From NCBI RefSeq assembly GCF_003383595.3, contig NZ_CP033058.2, forward strand, positions 620,001 through 684,000: a stretch of DNA of 64,000 nucleotides, written 5' to 3'. Shown here in pieces: positions 10,818 through 22,298 of the stretch; positions within the stretch are counted from its first letter, which is position 1, and the number at the start of each line of letters is the position of its first letter. The DNA is from Metamycoplasma phocicerebrale. Its GTDB lineage: Bacteria; Bacillota_I; Bacilli_A; Mycoplasmatales; Metamycoplasmataceae. The notes beneath the pieces were generated by a model. It was not told the DNA's origin and did not search any database. It saw only the letters and a program-made list of their open reading frames with translations. The position numbers and the translations under genes were made by a program.

Positions 10818-11243
10818 ATGGAAAATAAAAAAATAGGAATTATTCAAATAGTAGTATCAGTTTCAGCAATAATGCTAACAATATTTTTTATTACATCTTT
10901 ATGTTTAAATTTATCTTACCAATCAGAATTATTTATTAAATATAATTTAAAGAAATATGAAGACTTAATTAAAGCATTAAATAGCAGCGAAGCTGCAAAA
11001 TTTAAACAATTATCTAATGCATTTTTGGGTTCTTTAATTACTTTTTTATGCATTTTTTTAGTATCAATGGCAATAAATATTATTATTTCTTATTATTCTT
11101 GAAAAAATGAAGATAAAAAAATTTTTTGATTTTCTCTTGGTGGTGCATTATTTCTTAAAACTTTAAGTTTAGTTGCTGGAAGCATATTAGTTTACAGAGA
11201 AATTAAAAAATGCAAATTAGATCAAAAAAACAAAAATGAATAA
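10818..11243 (+). CDS. small membrane protein, three predicted TM helices
   Basis: A 141-residue protein with a good SD (AAAGGGAAA) before ATG 10818. Three hydrophobic segments are visible: about residues 10-30 (VSVSAIMLTIFFITSLCL), 70-93 and 107-128. A short charged loop (YEDLIKALNSSEAAKFKQ) separates the first two, and a Lys-rich tail ends the protein. Trp codons at 11100 and 11127 are TGA. No family recognised. It has its own promoter and terminator, so it is probably monocistronic. Confidence 0.75.
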
Positions 11244-11275
11244 GTTCTTATTAAAATAAGAAACTATTTTTATTT
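11240..11275 (+). terminator. terminator after the membrane protein gene
   Basis: AGTTCTTATT pairs with AATAAGAAACT (one bulged A), followed by a T-rich run. It overlaps the end of the coding region. Confidence 0.6.
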
Positions 11276-11292
11276 AGAACATATTATTCTTA

Positions 11293-11298
11293 TATAAT
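11293..11298 (+). promoter_or_regulatory. -10 box implying a leaderless rarA mRNA
   Basis: TATAAT lies 7 bases before the rarA ATG (11306) and there is no SD. Transcription should start at or next to the ATG. Confidence 0.6.
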
Positions 11299-11305
11299 TT
11301 AATAC

Positions 11306-12520
11306 ATGAAAGCAAATTTAGCAAATTCCTTAAGACCACAAAAATTAGATGATTTTGTTTGTTCTACACAAAAAAGAGAATTATTTCAATCAATTATTGA
11401 AAATAAAGACTACTCGTCTTTTATTTTTTATGGTAAACCGGGAACAGGAAAAACTACAATTGCTAATATTCTTGCTAATTCTTTAAATTGTAGTTATGAT
11501 TTTTTTAATGCAGCTATTGATAACAAAGAAGATTTATTAATTAAAATTAAAAATAATAACATAGTAATAATCGATGAAATACATAGATTAAATAAAGATA
11601 AACAAGATATTTTATTACCTTATTTAGAAAATGACTTTATTACTATATATGGTACAACAACAGAAAATCCCTATTTTAAAATAAATCCAGCGTTAAGATC
11701 TCGTAGTCATATTATAGAAATTGAATCTCCGAGCACAAAAGATATCATATTTCAATTAAATAAAATAGCTTTTCAAAACAATATTGAATGATTAAAAAAC
11801 AAAGATATTCAAGAATTTATTGCCATTCAATCTAATTCTGACTTTCGTTCAGCTTTAAACAATGTTGAATTAATAAACAAGTTATCAAAAAAAGAAACAA
11901 TTTCTTTAGAGCAAATCAAATTTTTAGTACCGTCTATAAAATTTTATTCGGATAAAAATGGAGATGCACATTACGATTTACTTAGTGCTTTCCATAAATC
12001 ATTAAGAGGATCTGATCCTGATGCAGCGTTATATTGAGGACTATTAATTTTAAAAAGCGGAGATGTAGATAATTTATTTAGAAGATTATTATGTGCCACT
12101 TATGAAGATGTTGGTTTAGCCAATCCTGCATTGGGTCAGCAAGTATTAAGCGCTATTGAATCATATGAAAGACTGGGTATGCCCGAAGGCTATTTGCCAA
12201 TTGGCTTTGCTATATTAAATGTTGCTTTAAGCCCAAAATCTAATTCTAATTATTTGGCAATTAATAAAATAAAAAATTTAATTGATAATGGTTATATTTA
12301 TGAACCTCCAATTCATCTAAAAGATTCACATTACTCAGGAGCCAAAAAATTAGGAAGAGGTATAAATTATAAATATCCACATGATTATGAAAACAATTAT
12401 ACAAAACAAGAATATTTGCCAAATGAATTAAAAAATAAAGAAATATTTAATTTTCAAAATCAAGGTATGGAGAAAAAAATTAAAGAATATTGAAATAAAA
12501 TAAAGAAAGAAGAATGATAG
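11306..12520 (+). CDS. rarA: replication-associated recombination protein A (RarA/MgsA AAA+ ATPase)
   Basis: RarA is a clamp-loader-like ATPase acting at stalled replication forks. The 404-residue protein has Walker A YGKPGTGKTT (about residues 43-52), Walker B VIIDEIHR (about 91), sensor 1 YGTTTENP and the arginine-finger region ALRSRSHI. The C-terminal half carries DPDAALYWGLLIL, DVGLANP and the family-typical ALSPKSNSNY. It ends WKKEEW-type with TGA for Trp, then TAG. The gene is one base from pheS, so the two are co-transcribed. Confidence 0.95.
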
Positions 12521-12521
12521 T

Positions 12522-13460
12522 ATGTTTGATTTAGAAAAAATAAAAAATTTTGAAGACTTAAAATTAGCTAAAAATGAATTTTCGTCTTCTTTGGAACTTA
12601 AGGAACTAATAAATAAATTAAAAAATGCTAATAAAGATGAAAAGGCTTTTTATGGAAAAAAAATTCAAGAATTAAAAAGCAAAGCTGAGGAGTTTTTTGA
12701 AGTCGCTAAAAATAAAATTAATGAACTTGAAATTGAAAAAAAATTGCAAAACGAATTTGTTGATTTTGCAACACCTATAGATTATGAAGGTTCCATACAT
12801 CCTATTAATCTTGTTGTAAATCGTTTTAGAGAATGATTAATAATGAATGGTTATATAGAATTAAATTATTCAGAAATTGAAATTGACAAATATAATTTTG
12901 AAAATTTAAACATACCTAAATCACACCCAGCTAGAGATATGCAAGATTCTTTATATTTAAATGATAATGAATTGTTAAGAACTCATAACACTGGTATTAG
13001 CGCAAGGGCCTTGGAAATGTATGCTAACCAAGAATTTTCTCAATTCACAATTGGTAAGGTATATCGCAATGATGAAGAAGATAAAACTCATACTCATCAA
13101 TTTACTCAATTAGACTTGGTGAGCGTTGGAAATGTTTCTTTTGCTTCTTTAATGTACACTTTGCAAGAAATGCTTTCTTATGTCCTTGAAGAAAAAATAA
13201 AAATTAGATTGCGTCCTTCTTATTTTCCTTTTACTGAGCCTAGCGTTGAAGTAGATGTATTTTTTAAAAACAAATGAATTGAAGTATTAGGAGCTGGGAT
13301 GCTTCATGAAAAAGTATTAAAATCAGCTGGATATACTAATTCTATGAATGGTTTTGCAGCTGGAATTGGAATTGAAAGAATAACAATGATTAAATATGAT
13401 ATTGATGACATTAGAGAACTTTACACAAATGATAAAAGATTTTTAAAACAATTTAGATAG
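12522..13460 (+). CDS. pheS: phenylalanyl-tRNA synthetase alpha subunit
   Basis: The catalytic subunit of PheRS. The protein has 312 residues. It shows class II motif 2 features ([20 protein letters not shown]), [12 protein letters not shown], and motif 3 [16 protein letters not shown] with the C-terminal DIRELYTND. The N-terminal coiled coil that contacts tRNA is present but shorter than in many bacteria (about residues 1-85). Internal Trp are TGA (12834, 13275). The stop is 9 bases before pheT, and the intervening TAGGAG serves as the pheT SD. Confidence 0.96.
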
Positions 13461-13469
13461 GAGTAGAAA

Positions 13470-15641
13470 ATGATTTTTTCATATAAAACATTAAGCAGTT
13501 TGGCTAATCTAAAAACCTACACAGTAGAAGATGTTGTTGAAGCAATAAATTCAATAGGTTTTGAAGTGGAAGAATATAGAAAGTTTTCTGATGTAGAAGG
13601 TATTCAAATTTGTTATGTTTTAAAAACATATAAGAACCCTGAAGCAGATCGTTTGACTGTTTGCGAAGTAGAATATGGCGATGGTCATAAGGCTATTATT
13701 CAAACAACAGCAACAAATATGAAAGAAGGACAATATGTTATGTCATTTGTTCCTGGTTCAAGAAGCAAAAAAACTATTTTTCAACCTAGAAAAATGCAAG
13801 GTATTGTTTCAGAAGGAATGTTTGTTGGATTATCTGAAATAGGTTTCGATCCTGAAGTTATTCCAGAAGAATTTCAAGACCAAATTTTTCAACTTGAAAA
13901 AATTGATTTAAATATTGATCCTATTAGTTATTTTGATTTAGATGATTATTTAATAGATGTTTCTATATTATCAAATAGGGCAGATGCTCAATCATATTTA
14001 GTAATGGCAAAAGAGTTAGCCGCATATTTTGACACCGAAATAAAGTGGCCAAGAAAAGCTAACCCTAATTTATTATCTAATTTTGAAGTAACAAATTTAA
14101 AATCTACTAAAGCTTTTAGTTTGATAGAAGCTTCAAATAATAATTTAAAAACATCCTTAAAGGAAAAAATGCTTTTATGAAAGCATGGAATTAAAACTTT
14201 CTCAAATGCTGTGGATTTGACTAATTTAGTTTTACTATTTGCCGGAGTACCTTGTCATGTTTATAGTAAGGAAGATTTAGAATCTAATCAATTTAGTGTT
14301 GATTATTACACAGGTAAGTTAAATATTTTAGGAAATAAAGAAATAGAAGTGGAAAATGCTTTAGTTGTAAAAAATGGTGACACACCAGTTTCTTTAGCAG
14401 CAACAATTGGTTTACAAAACAAACAATTTAATCCTCAATCACAAAAAGCAATTTTTGAAATTGCATCTTTTAACATTTTAGATGTAAGAAAAAACTCAAA
14501 GCAAATTAAATTAACGACAGATGCTTCTCAAAGAGCAAGTAGAGATATCTCTAATGGGTCTGTAGTGTTGGCTTACAATTTTTTAGCTAAATATTTAAGT
14601 GATTATTCAATTCAAATAAATGCTCCCAAATTACACAAAAAAACTATATTAATTGATAAAGCTTATTTGACAAAATTTGCTGGCTTTAGTATTTCAAAAA
14701 CTAAAAAATATCATGAAATATTAGGCAAATTGGCAACATTAGACTTTAAATTTAAATCAGATTTTTCAGCAGTAACTTTTCCGACTTATCGCTATGACCT
14801 TGAAAGTATTCAAGATTTTGTTGAAGAAGTATTTAGATTTTATGGATATAATAATTTTCCTTTAAAGCAACCCAAACTTTCAAGATTGAACTATGAAAAA
14901 AATGAAAATTATAATTTTATTAAAATGTTAGCAAACAAAGACTATTCTAATGTAAGAACATATACACTTATTAAACCAGAAAATAATAAATTTAATCCTT
15001 TTAATTTTGAAGAAACATTAAATGCTAAGGATTCAAAAAATTATGATCATTCTCAAATTAGGTTATCTTTTATAGAACCTTTAAATGAAATATTGACTTT
15101 TAATAAAAAACAAGGTTTTGACAAAGGTTCTTATTTTGATATCGGAATGATTGGAAGAGAAATGGATGTTTTAGGAATTATTTCTAATTCTAAGCAATTT
15201 AATGAAATTAAAAAAGATATTATATCTTTAACTAATCAAAATTTAGAATTTAGAAAAAGTAGTAATGAAATATTTAATCCAAATGTTTCAGCTGATATAT
15301 TTTTGAATAATGAGAAAATAGGATATATAGCAAAAATACACCCTAAATTAATTAATAACGATGCTATTTTTGTTGAAATGAAACTTAACAAAATAAAAAA
15401 TATTTCAAGACAATTTAAAAATTACCGCCATGAACCATTAAAAAATAGAGATATTACTATAGAATTAAAAAATAATGAAAGCATCAGTTCCACTATTCAA
15501 AAATTAAAAAATATAATTGGAATACATCAATGTAAAATTATTGACGTATATCAAAAAACCGATAATTTAAAAGCAGTAACTTTATCAATTAAAATAGAAG
15601 ATTGAGCAATTAAACAATTTGATAAAGATTTCAATAATTAA
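13470..15641 (+). CDS. pheT: phenylalanyl-tRNA synthetase beta subunit
   Basis: The regulatory and tRNA-binding partner of PheS. It has 723 residues, shorter than the roughly 800 usual in other bacteria. An N-terminal tRNA-binding (EMAP-like) domain is visible in YKNPEADRLTVCEVEYG, followed by the B3/B4 region with ILSNRADAQSY, the B5 region (LDFKFKSDFSAVTFPTYRYDLESIQD) and the C-terminal anticodon-binding domain (HEPLKNRDITIEL). Trp codons at 14178 and 15603 are TGA. The AlkD-like gene follows 4 bases after the stop. Confidence 0.95.
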
Positions 15642-15645
15642 TTTT

Positions 15646-16329
15646 ATGAAAATAGAAGAAATACAAAAGACATTATTTTTAATGCAGGATTTAAAATACA
15701 AGAAATTTAATTGTAATTTAATACCAGAAATTAATGCAAAAGAAGTTATAGGAGTAAGAGTTCCTAATTTAAGAAAATTTGCAAAAGATCTTTTTAAAAA
15801 TAATTTATATAAAAAATTTTTAATTAAATTACCACATAAATACTTTGAAGAGAATTCGATACATGGCTTTATTATTAATGAAATGGAAAATTACGATGAA
15901 GTTATTAAGCAATTAAATATATTTTTGCCTTATGTAAATAATTGAGCTAATTGTGATTTAATAAATCCTAAAAAATCTTTTATTAAAAATATTAATAAAT
16001 TAGAAATTCAAATTATAAAATGAACTAAAGCAAATGAAATTTATACAATTAGATTTGCAATTAAAATGCTTATGACATATTTTTTAGATGATTCTTTCAA
16101 AAAAGAACATTTAGATATTGTTTTATCAATAAAATCTACAAATTATTATATAAATATGATGCGTGCTTGGTATTTTGCTACAGCCCTTGCAAAACAATAT
16201 AATAGTACTATTTCTTATATTGAAAATAAAAAAATTGATAATTGAACTCACAAAAAAACAATTCAAAAAGCAATTGAAAGTTTTAGAATTAATGAAAATC
16301 AAAAAAAATATTTAAAAAAATTAAAATAA
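15646..16329 (+). CDS. DNA alkylation repair protein (AlkD-like HEAT repeats)
   Basis: A 227-residue all-helical protein of the COG4912 type: IGVRVPNLRKFAKDL near residue 34, YFEENSIHGFIINE near residue 65, NWANCDLINPK near 99, IRFAIKMLM near 132 and the C-terminal RAWYFATALAKQ. Active AlkD members remove alkylated bases without base flipping, using a Trp/Asp/Arg pocket; NWANCD fits that site. Many mycoplasma copies are annotated only by fold, so substrate and activity are inferred. It sits at the end of the pheST transcript, 4 bases after the stop. Confidence 0.85.
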
Positions 16330-16413
16330 ACTAATGGTTGTTTTCTTAAATGTTTCTCAAATTTTAAAAAAATTAAAATATTATATTTATAGTTAATTTA
16401 TGGAGAATAAAAA

Positions 16414-17430
16414 ATGGAAAAAGAAAAGAAAAAAGAAAATAATTTTTTATTAGAAAATAAATTATTAAACGAAACATTAAAAGAAATTGAAAAAAAGTTT
16501 GGCAAGGAATCTATTATGGTTTTGGGAGAAGGTGTAGATATTATTCCTAAAACATTTAGTTCTGGGTCTTTGTGAATTGATAATATTCTTGGAATAGGTG
16601 GTTGACCTAGAGGACGAGTAATAGAAATTTTTGGGCCAGAAAGTAGTGGAAAAACTACTTTAGCTTTGCATGCTATTGCTGAAGTTCAAAAACAAGGGGG
16701 GGTTGCAGCATTTATTGATGCTGAACATTCAATCGATCCTATTTATGCAAAAAATTTAGGAGTTAATATTAATAATTTAATATTATCACAACCTAGTTCA
16801 GGAGAAGAAGCATTAGAGATTGTAGATACTCTAGCTAAAAGCGGAGCATTCGACTTAATTGTAGTAGATTCAGTTGCAGCATTAGTACCAGAAGTTGAAC
16901 TAAATGGCGAAATTAAGGAACAAACAATAGGCGCTCAAGCTCGTTTAATGTCTAAAGCTTTGCGTAAAATTACTGGTACACTTTCAAAAAACGAAACTTC
17001 AGTAATCTTTTTAAATCAAATTAGAGAAAAAATAGGGGTTATGTTTGGAAATCCAGAAACAACATCAGGAGGAAAAGCTTTAAAATTTTATGCTTCAATA
17101 AGATTGGAAGTAAGAAAATCACAAAATATAACATATAATGGTGATATTACTGGAAATTTAATAAAATGTAAAGTTGTAAAAAATAAACTAGCCCCACCAT
17201 ATAAGACGGCACAAATTGAAATTGTATTTTCTAAAGGTATATCAAAAATTACCGAAATAATAACTATGGCAGAAGAATTTTGTATTATCAATAGAAAGGG
17301 CTCTTGATATAGTTATAATAATGAAAATATAGCACAAGGACAAGTAAATCTTGCCTTGCTATTGCAAACAAATAAAGAATTATATAATGAAATATATAAT
17401 TTAGTAATTGAAAAACTAAATGAAAATTAA
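16414..17430 (+). CDS. recA: recombinase RecA
   Basis: The strand-exchange protein for homologous recombination. It has 338 residues. Walker [10 protein letters not shown] lies near residue 71, DAEHSIDP near 102, Walker [13 protein letters not shown] near 147, L1/L2 loops [17 protein letters not shown] and [21 protein letters not shown]. The C-terminal acidic tail found in E. coli is absent. The start at 16414 has a GGAG SD 8 bases upstream. Trp at 16572, 16602 and 17305 are TGA. Its own promoter region lies in 16330-16413, and a terminator follows. Confidence 0.97.
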
Positions 17431-17464
17431 TAATAAAGCATAATTTCTATTTTGCTTTATTTTT
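17431..17464 (+). terminator. recA terminator
   Basis: AATAAAGCA pairs with TGCTTTATT across a 12-13-base loop, followed by TTTTG. It begins directly after the recA stop. Confidence 0.85.
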
Positions 17465-17494
17465 GTTTATAGCAAACAATAAAAATAAATTATA

Positions 17495-17500
17495 TATAAT
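17495..17500 (+). promoter_or_regulatory. -10 box implying a leaderless ymdB mRNA
   Basis: TATAAT lies 7 bases before the ATG at 17508 and no SD is present. Confidence 0.6.
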
Positions 17501-17507
17501 TTAAACT

Positions 17508-18314
17508 ATGAAAAAAGAAAATTTAAATATTTTATTTTTGGGAGATATATTTGGAACTCCTGGAATTACTTTTGTAGAAAAACAAATTAAAAAAATAATA
17601 AAAGAAAATGACATTGATTTTGTTATTGCTCAAGCTGAAAACGTTTCAGGAAGAAAGGGTTTTATTCCAAAACACTATAACCGTTTAAAATCTATGGGAA
17701 TTAATGCTTTTACTTTGGGAAATCATGTTTGAGCCAAAGAACAAATTAAAGAAATTATTAATAATGATGATTTAATAAGACCTATCAACATTAATGAAGG
17801 ATATCCTGGGAAAGGAATTAGAATCTTTGAAATAAAAGGAAATAAAGTAGCCATAATGTCTTTTATGGGAATTACTTTTAATCCTTTATTAAGCCCATGA
17901 AAACAAGATTCGGCCAATAACTTTTTTGACAAATTTGATGAAGCGTATGAATCAAATAAAGCAGATTATTATATTATAGATTTTCATGCCGAAACAACTT
18001 CAGAAAAATCAGTATTTGGTTTATATGTTGATGGTAAGGCTGATGCTTTAATTGGTACTCACACTCACATTCAAACAAATGATGCAAAAATATTGCCAAA
18101 AGGTTCTTATTATTTAACAGATGCTGGAATGTGTGGACCAAGAGACTGTGCAATAGGATCTAATTTTGAAGAAGTATATAAAAAAATGCGATACGATTCA
18201 AAATTACCTTTTAAGGTTTCAGATAACAAATGTGAATTAAATGGAGTAATTTTTACTTTAACTAAAAACAAAAACAACAAACAAATTAAATTAATTAACA
18301 TATTGGAGGATTAA
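17508..18314 (+). CDS. YmdB family metallophosphoesterase
   Basis: A 268-residue dimetal phosphodiesterase of the YmdB (TIGR00282) type, which hydrolyses cyclic nucleotides in Bacillus. Metal ligands are visible: LGDIFGTPG (Asp, residue 13 region), AENVSGRKG (Glu-Asn), TLGNHVW (Asn-His), DFHAETTSEK (His-Glu) and GTHTHIQTND (His-x-His). The C-terminal MCGPRDCAIG is typical. It starts a run of overlapping genes (nusB overlaps its stop as TAATG). Whether it controls mRNA decay here, as proposed for Bacillus, is inference. Confidence 0.92.
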
Positions 18315-18733
18315 TGGAGGAAAACAATAAAAATCTTTTTTTATGAAAAAGATATAAATTTAGAAAAAATATTATTAATTATATTTATCAATTTGAATTG
18401 TTTGATAGGGAATTAAATTCAGAAGAAATAATAAATAACGAATTAAATGATATAAACAACAAAGAAATACAAACCTTAAAAATAATAGAATCAAAATATT
18501 TAATTATTAGTAATATTGCAAAAAATTATATTTCAAAAGATTGAGAATGAAAACGTATAAGTCCATTAACAAGAGCAATTTTAATTTTTGGTATATACGA
18601 AATGACATATAATGAGCCAAAAATAGTTATTAATGAAATGATTAATATTTCAAAAATATTTTCTCCAAACGAAGATTATAAATTTATTAATAAAATATTA
18701 GATTTAGTATCAAAAAATATAATAAATAAATAA
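18314..18733 (+). CDS. nusB: transcription antitermination factor NusB
   Basis: NusB binds boxA RNA with S10 in rRNA antitermination. It has 139 residues, all helical. The C-terminal signature RISPLTRAILIFGIYEMTY and VINEMINISKIFSPNEDYKFINKILD match the family. The N-terminus (LWKRYKFRKNIINYIYQFELFD) is also typical. The start overlaps ymdB by one base with a GGAGG SD. Trp codons are TGA (18344, 18542, 18548). Confidence 0.92.
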
Positions 18734-18734
18734 A

Positions 18735-19484
18735 ATGAAAAAAACATTAAAAGAACTTTTAAAACTTAATTTTAATTTTGAAGATGATAAAGAAATAGAT
18801 TCAATAGTGATGCAAGGCAAAGTAATAGTAAATAATGAAAAAATACTATTATCCAGTCTTAAATTTCCTGAAAATGTAAAAATAAGAATAATAAACCATA
18901 AAATACCTTATGTTTCAAGAGGGGCTTTTAAACTAAAAGAGGCTCTTAAACAATTTAAAGTAGATGTTAATAACAAAATTTGTTTAGATATTGGCTCTTC
19001 GACTGGCGGCTTTGTTCAAGTGTTATTAGAAGCAGGGGCTTCTAAAGTTTTTGCTTTAGATTCTGGAACAAACCAATTGGATTATTCTTTAAGAATTAAT
19101 GAAAAAGTTATTGTTTATGAAAAAACTAATATTAAAAATATATTATCTTCAATGTTTAATGAAAAAATTGATTTAATTACATGCGACGTGTCTTTTATAA
19201 GTTTAAAGTATGTTTTTGAAGCTTGTTCTAAGACGTTTGAAAAAATTGACAATCTTATTGTTTTAATAAAACCACAATTTGAAGCAAGTAGCAAATATGT
19301 TGAACAAGGTGGTTTTGTAAAAGAAGAACACCACAATTTTATTATTAATAGAGTTTTAGAATATGCAAATAATTATGGTTTTAAATTATTAAATCCTATT
19401 GTAAAAAGCCCAATACTGGGAGATAAATCAAAAAACATTGAATATTTAGCAAATTTTCAAAAAGGAGATACAAATGAATATTAA
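18735..19484 (+). CDS. tlyA: TlyA family rRNA (cytidine-2'-O)-methyltransferase
   Basis: TlyA methylates 16S and/or 23S rRNA cytidines. The protein has 249 residues. An N-terminal S4 RNA-binding part includes GKVIVNNEKI (about residues 28-37), then PYVSRGAFKL, the SAM-binding LDIGSSTGGF (about 84-93), DVSFISLKYV and the K-P-Q-F-E catalytic area LIKPQFEASS. The last 11 bases overlap sufS. Trp is absent. Confidence 0.93.
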   Translation: MKKTLKELLKLNFNFEDDKEIDSIVMQGKVIVNNEKILLSSLKFPENVKIRIINHKIPYVSRGAFKLKEALKQFKVDVNNKICLDIGSSTGGFVQVLLEAGASKVFALDSGTNQLDYSLRINEKVIVYEKTNIKNILSSMFNEKIDLITCDVSFISLKYVFEACSKTFEKIDNLIVLIKPQFEASSKYVEQGGFVKEEHHNFIINRVLEYANNYGFKLLNPIVKSPILGDKSKNIEYLANFQKGDTNEY

Positions 19485-20649
19485 AAAAATTAAAAATTTA
19501 TTTCCAATGTTTAAAAATAATAAAAAGATTGTTTATTTAGATAACGCGGCTTTAGCTTTTAAACCTAAAAGCGTTATAAATAAAGGAATTGAATTTTATG
19601 AAAAATATTCAATTTCTACTAGAACCGCCGATTCAATTTTAGGATATAAAATGGCTAATGATTTACTAGATGTAAGAAAAAAAATAGCTAATTTTATAGA
19701 TTCGAAACCAAATGAAGTTATTTTTAATTCTGGCTCTACAGAAGGATTAAATACTATTGCTAAAATGTTATCAAATATTTTTAATGAAGGAGAAATTATA
19801 TTTAGTTATTATAACCATTCTTCTGCTATTGTTCCTTTTTTAGAAAACTTTAAAAATAAAAATTTTAAAGTTTTATATTTTTCTGCTGAAGAAGAAATAA
19901 TTAATGCTATTAATTCTCAAACCAAAATTGTTGTTATACCTCAAATTACTAATAATTTTCAAATGAAATATAATTTCAAAAAAATTTATGAAAAATGTAA
20001 AAAATACAATGTCATTTTAATTAATGATGCAGCACAAGCAGTGGTTCATGAAAAAGTAAGTTTAAAATTAAGTGATGTTATTGTGTTTTCTGGAAATAAA
20101 CTTTACGGACCAACAGGAATAGGGGCTTTAATAATAAAAGAAGAATTGTTAAATAAACTTTTACCACAAAAATGAGGAGGCGGACAAGTTCAAGATATTT
20201 ATGATTCTTGAAATTGAAATCCTAGAAATACTATAGGCAAATGAGAACCGGGGACAGCTAATTTTGCCGGAATTTTGCAATTAGGCGAAGCTATTGATTT
20301 CTTTACAAATTATGATTTAAAATGCATTAAAGATCACGAAAAAGAGATAGCTAATTATGCTTATGATAAATTATTATCCGTAAATAATATTAAAATCGAT
20401 TCTAAAAGAGGAGACAATATTATTTTATTTAATATAGAAAACATTCCTTCTCAAGAAGTTGCTTACTATTTAGGCAAAAGAAATATATATGTTAGGGCGG
20501 GTGCTTTTTGTGCCTACAAATTTAAAGAAATAAAAAAATTAACAAATTCATATGTAAGAGTATCTTTAGCTATGTATAATACAAAAAAAGATATAGATAT
20601 ATTGGTAGAAGAATTAAAAAAAGGAGGTAATTTTATTGAAATCTTTTAA
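19474..20649 (+). CDS. sufS: cysteine desulfurase (SufS/CsdA type)
   Basis: This PLP enzyme supplies sulfur from cysteine for Fe-S cluster assembly or tRNA thiolation. It has 391 residues. YLDNAALAFKP near residue 21, FNSGSTEGLN near 87, NDAAQAVVHEK near 188, the PLP lysine in SGNKLYGPTG near 209 and the catalytic cysteine in VRAGAFCAYKF near 342 are all present. The usual HH-motif before the lysine is replaced. Start SD AAAGGAG overlaps the end of tlyA. sufU follows with a 14-base overlap. Confidence 0.94.
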
Positions 20650-21058
20650 TAATATTGAAAAACAACAAGTAATATTTAATGCTTATTCTAGTCCTAAATA
20701 CTCTTTAAAAGAAAAAAAAGAAGGCGGGATTATAGAGCATTCATCTATTTGTGTTGATGAGATTAATTTATATTTAAATTTTAAAAATGATAATTTAATA
20801 GAGGCTAAGTATTTTGCTACTGGGTGCGCAGTTTTTATTTCAAGTATTGAAATAATGATTAAAAATTTATTAAATAAATCAAAAAAAGAAATATCTATTA
20901 TTTTAAATAATTACTTTAACATGATTAATCAAAATGAATATGATAAATCTATAGAATTAAATGATTTATTGGTTTTTGAAAATGTAAAAGCTCATTTAAA
21001 TAGATTAGAATGTGCCTCAATAATTTATAGAGCTTTTAAGAAGGGTATTAATGGCTAA
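20636..21058 (+). CDS. sufU: Fe-S scaffold / sulfur acceptor SufU (IscU-like)
   Basis: A 140-residue SufU/IscU protein. The three Cys positions are kept: SSICVDEINL (about 38), ATGCAVFISS (about 62) and NRLECASIIY (about 125). The usual C-G-D of the first motif is C-V-D, and the Asp remains. I chose TTG 20636 because AAAGGAGG ends 7 bases upstream (20621-20628) and the frame matches the family start. It overlaps both sufS and dinB, so the pair is co-translated. It probably receives sulfur from SufS. Confidence 0.88.
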   Translation: MKSFNNIEKQQVIFNAYSSPKYSLKEKKEGGIIEHSSICVDEINLYLNFKNDNLIEAKYFATGCAVFISSIEIMIKNLLNKSKKEISIILNNYFNMINQNEYDKSIELNDLLVFENVKAHLNRLECASIIYRAFKKGING

Positions 21059-22298
21059 AATAATTTTTCATATTGACATGGATGCCTTTTTTGTAAGTTG
21101 TGAAAGAGCAAAAAATAACTCTTTAATAAATAAGCCCATAGTAATAGCATCAAACTTAAAAAGGGCTATTATTTCTGCAGCCTCATATGAAGTAAAAAAC
21201 TTGGGTTTTAAAACAGGAGACCCTTTTTATAAAGTAAAAAAAGTAATAAAAGATCTTGTTATTATTGAACCTCACTACGATTTATATTCAATGATGTCTA
21301 CTAAAATTTTTGAATTTATTGAAAACAATTTTTCTAAAGATTTAGAAATATATTCTATAGATGAATGTTATATAGATGTTACTCAAAAATATAAAAAATA
21401 TGGAAGCCCTGAGAATATGGCTAAAGAAATTCAAAAGTCTATACTTTTACACTTTCAAATTCCATGTTCAATAGGAATTTCTTATACAAAATTTTTGGCA
21501 AAAATGTCCACAAATAAAGCTAAGACTTTTGGTATTGTGGAAACTAAAAAAGAGGATATACCTTCTTATTTTTATAATTTACCTATTAACAAAATTTTTG
21601 GAATAGGCAGAGCAAATGCTCCTAAATTAAATAATGCAGGAATTTATACATATGAAGATTTATTGAATTGCAAAAACGATGTTTTGTTAAGAAAAATATT
21701 TGGTAAAAATTATTATTATTTAATAGGAGACTTAAAAGGAGAAAACGAAAAAAACCAACATGTTTTAAGCAAAACAGTTAAAAGTATAAGCAATTCAGAA
21801 ACCTTTATGATTAATGATTCTAATAATTATTTATTTGTAATAAATGAATTAAAAAAAATTATTAATAATATTGTAAATAGAGCAAATGATTTAAATCTTG
21901 AATGTAAAGAAATTTCTATATCATTAAGAACGCAGGAAAAAAATTGATTAAAAAAGAGCAAAACGCTTCCTAATTGAACAAATGACTTTGAGGTTTTATG
22001 GCAATATGCTTTAAATTTATTTAATACTTTATGGAATGATGAATACATTAGAGGTGTCGGAGGGTCTTTATCTTATTTAAAATCGATATTTGATAATAAT
22101 AAAACTATAAACCTTTTTGAGCAAGAAAAATTATCTAAAATTGATAGAATAATAAATAATAGTAATTATCGTTTTGGAAAAAATTTATTAAAAACAGGAG
22201 CACAATATTTAAAAGAAAAAAGCGCTCAACAAGAAAATATTAAATTTTTAAGAAAAAATAAAAAACCTTATAATAAAAAAATCAATTTGGAGGAATAA
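21051..22298 (+). CDS. dinB: Y-family DNA polymerase IV
   Basis: A translesion polymerase of 415 residues. Catalytic motifs: FHIDMDAFFVSCE (metal Asp, residues 5-17), AASYEVK (nucleotide contacts), SIDECYID (second acidic pair, about residue 103), GISYTKFLAKMSTNKAK and the thumb GIGRANAPKLNNAGIYT. The C-terminus has a little-finger domain and a Lys-rich end, but no obvious clamp-binding peptide (I see INLFEQEKL near 385, which could serve). The stop overlaps nadD as TAATG. Trp codons are TGA. Confidence 0.94.
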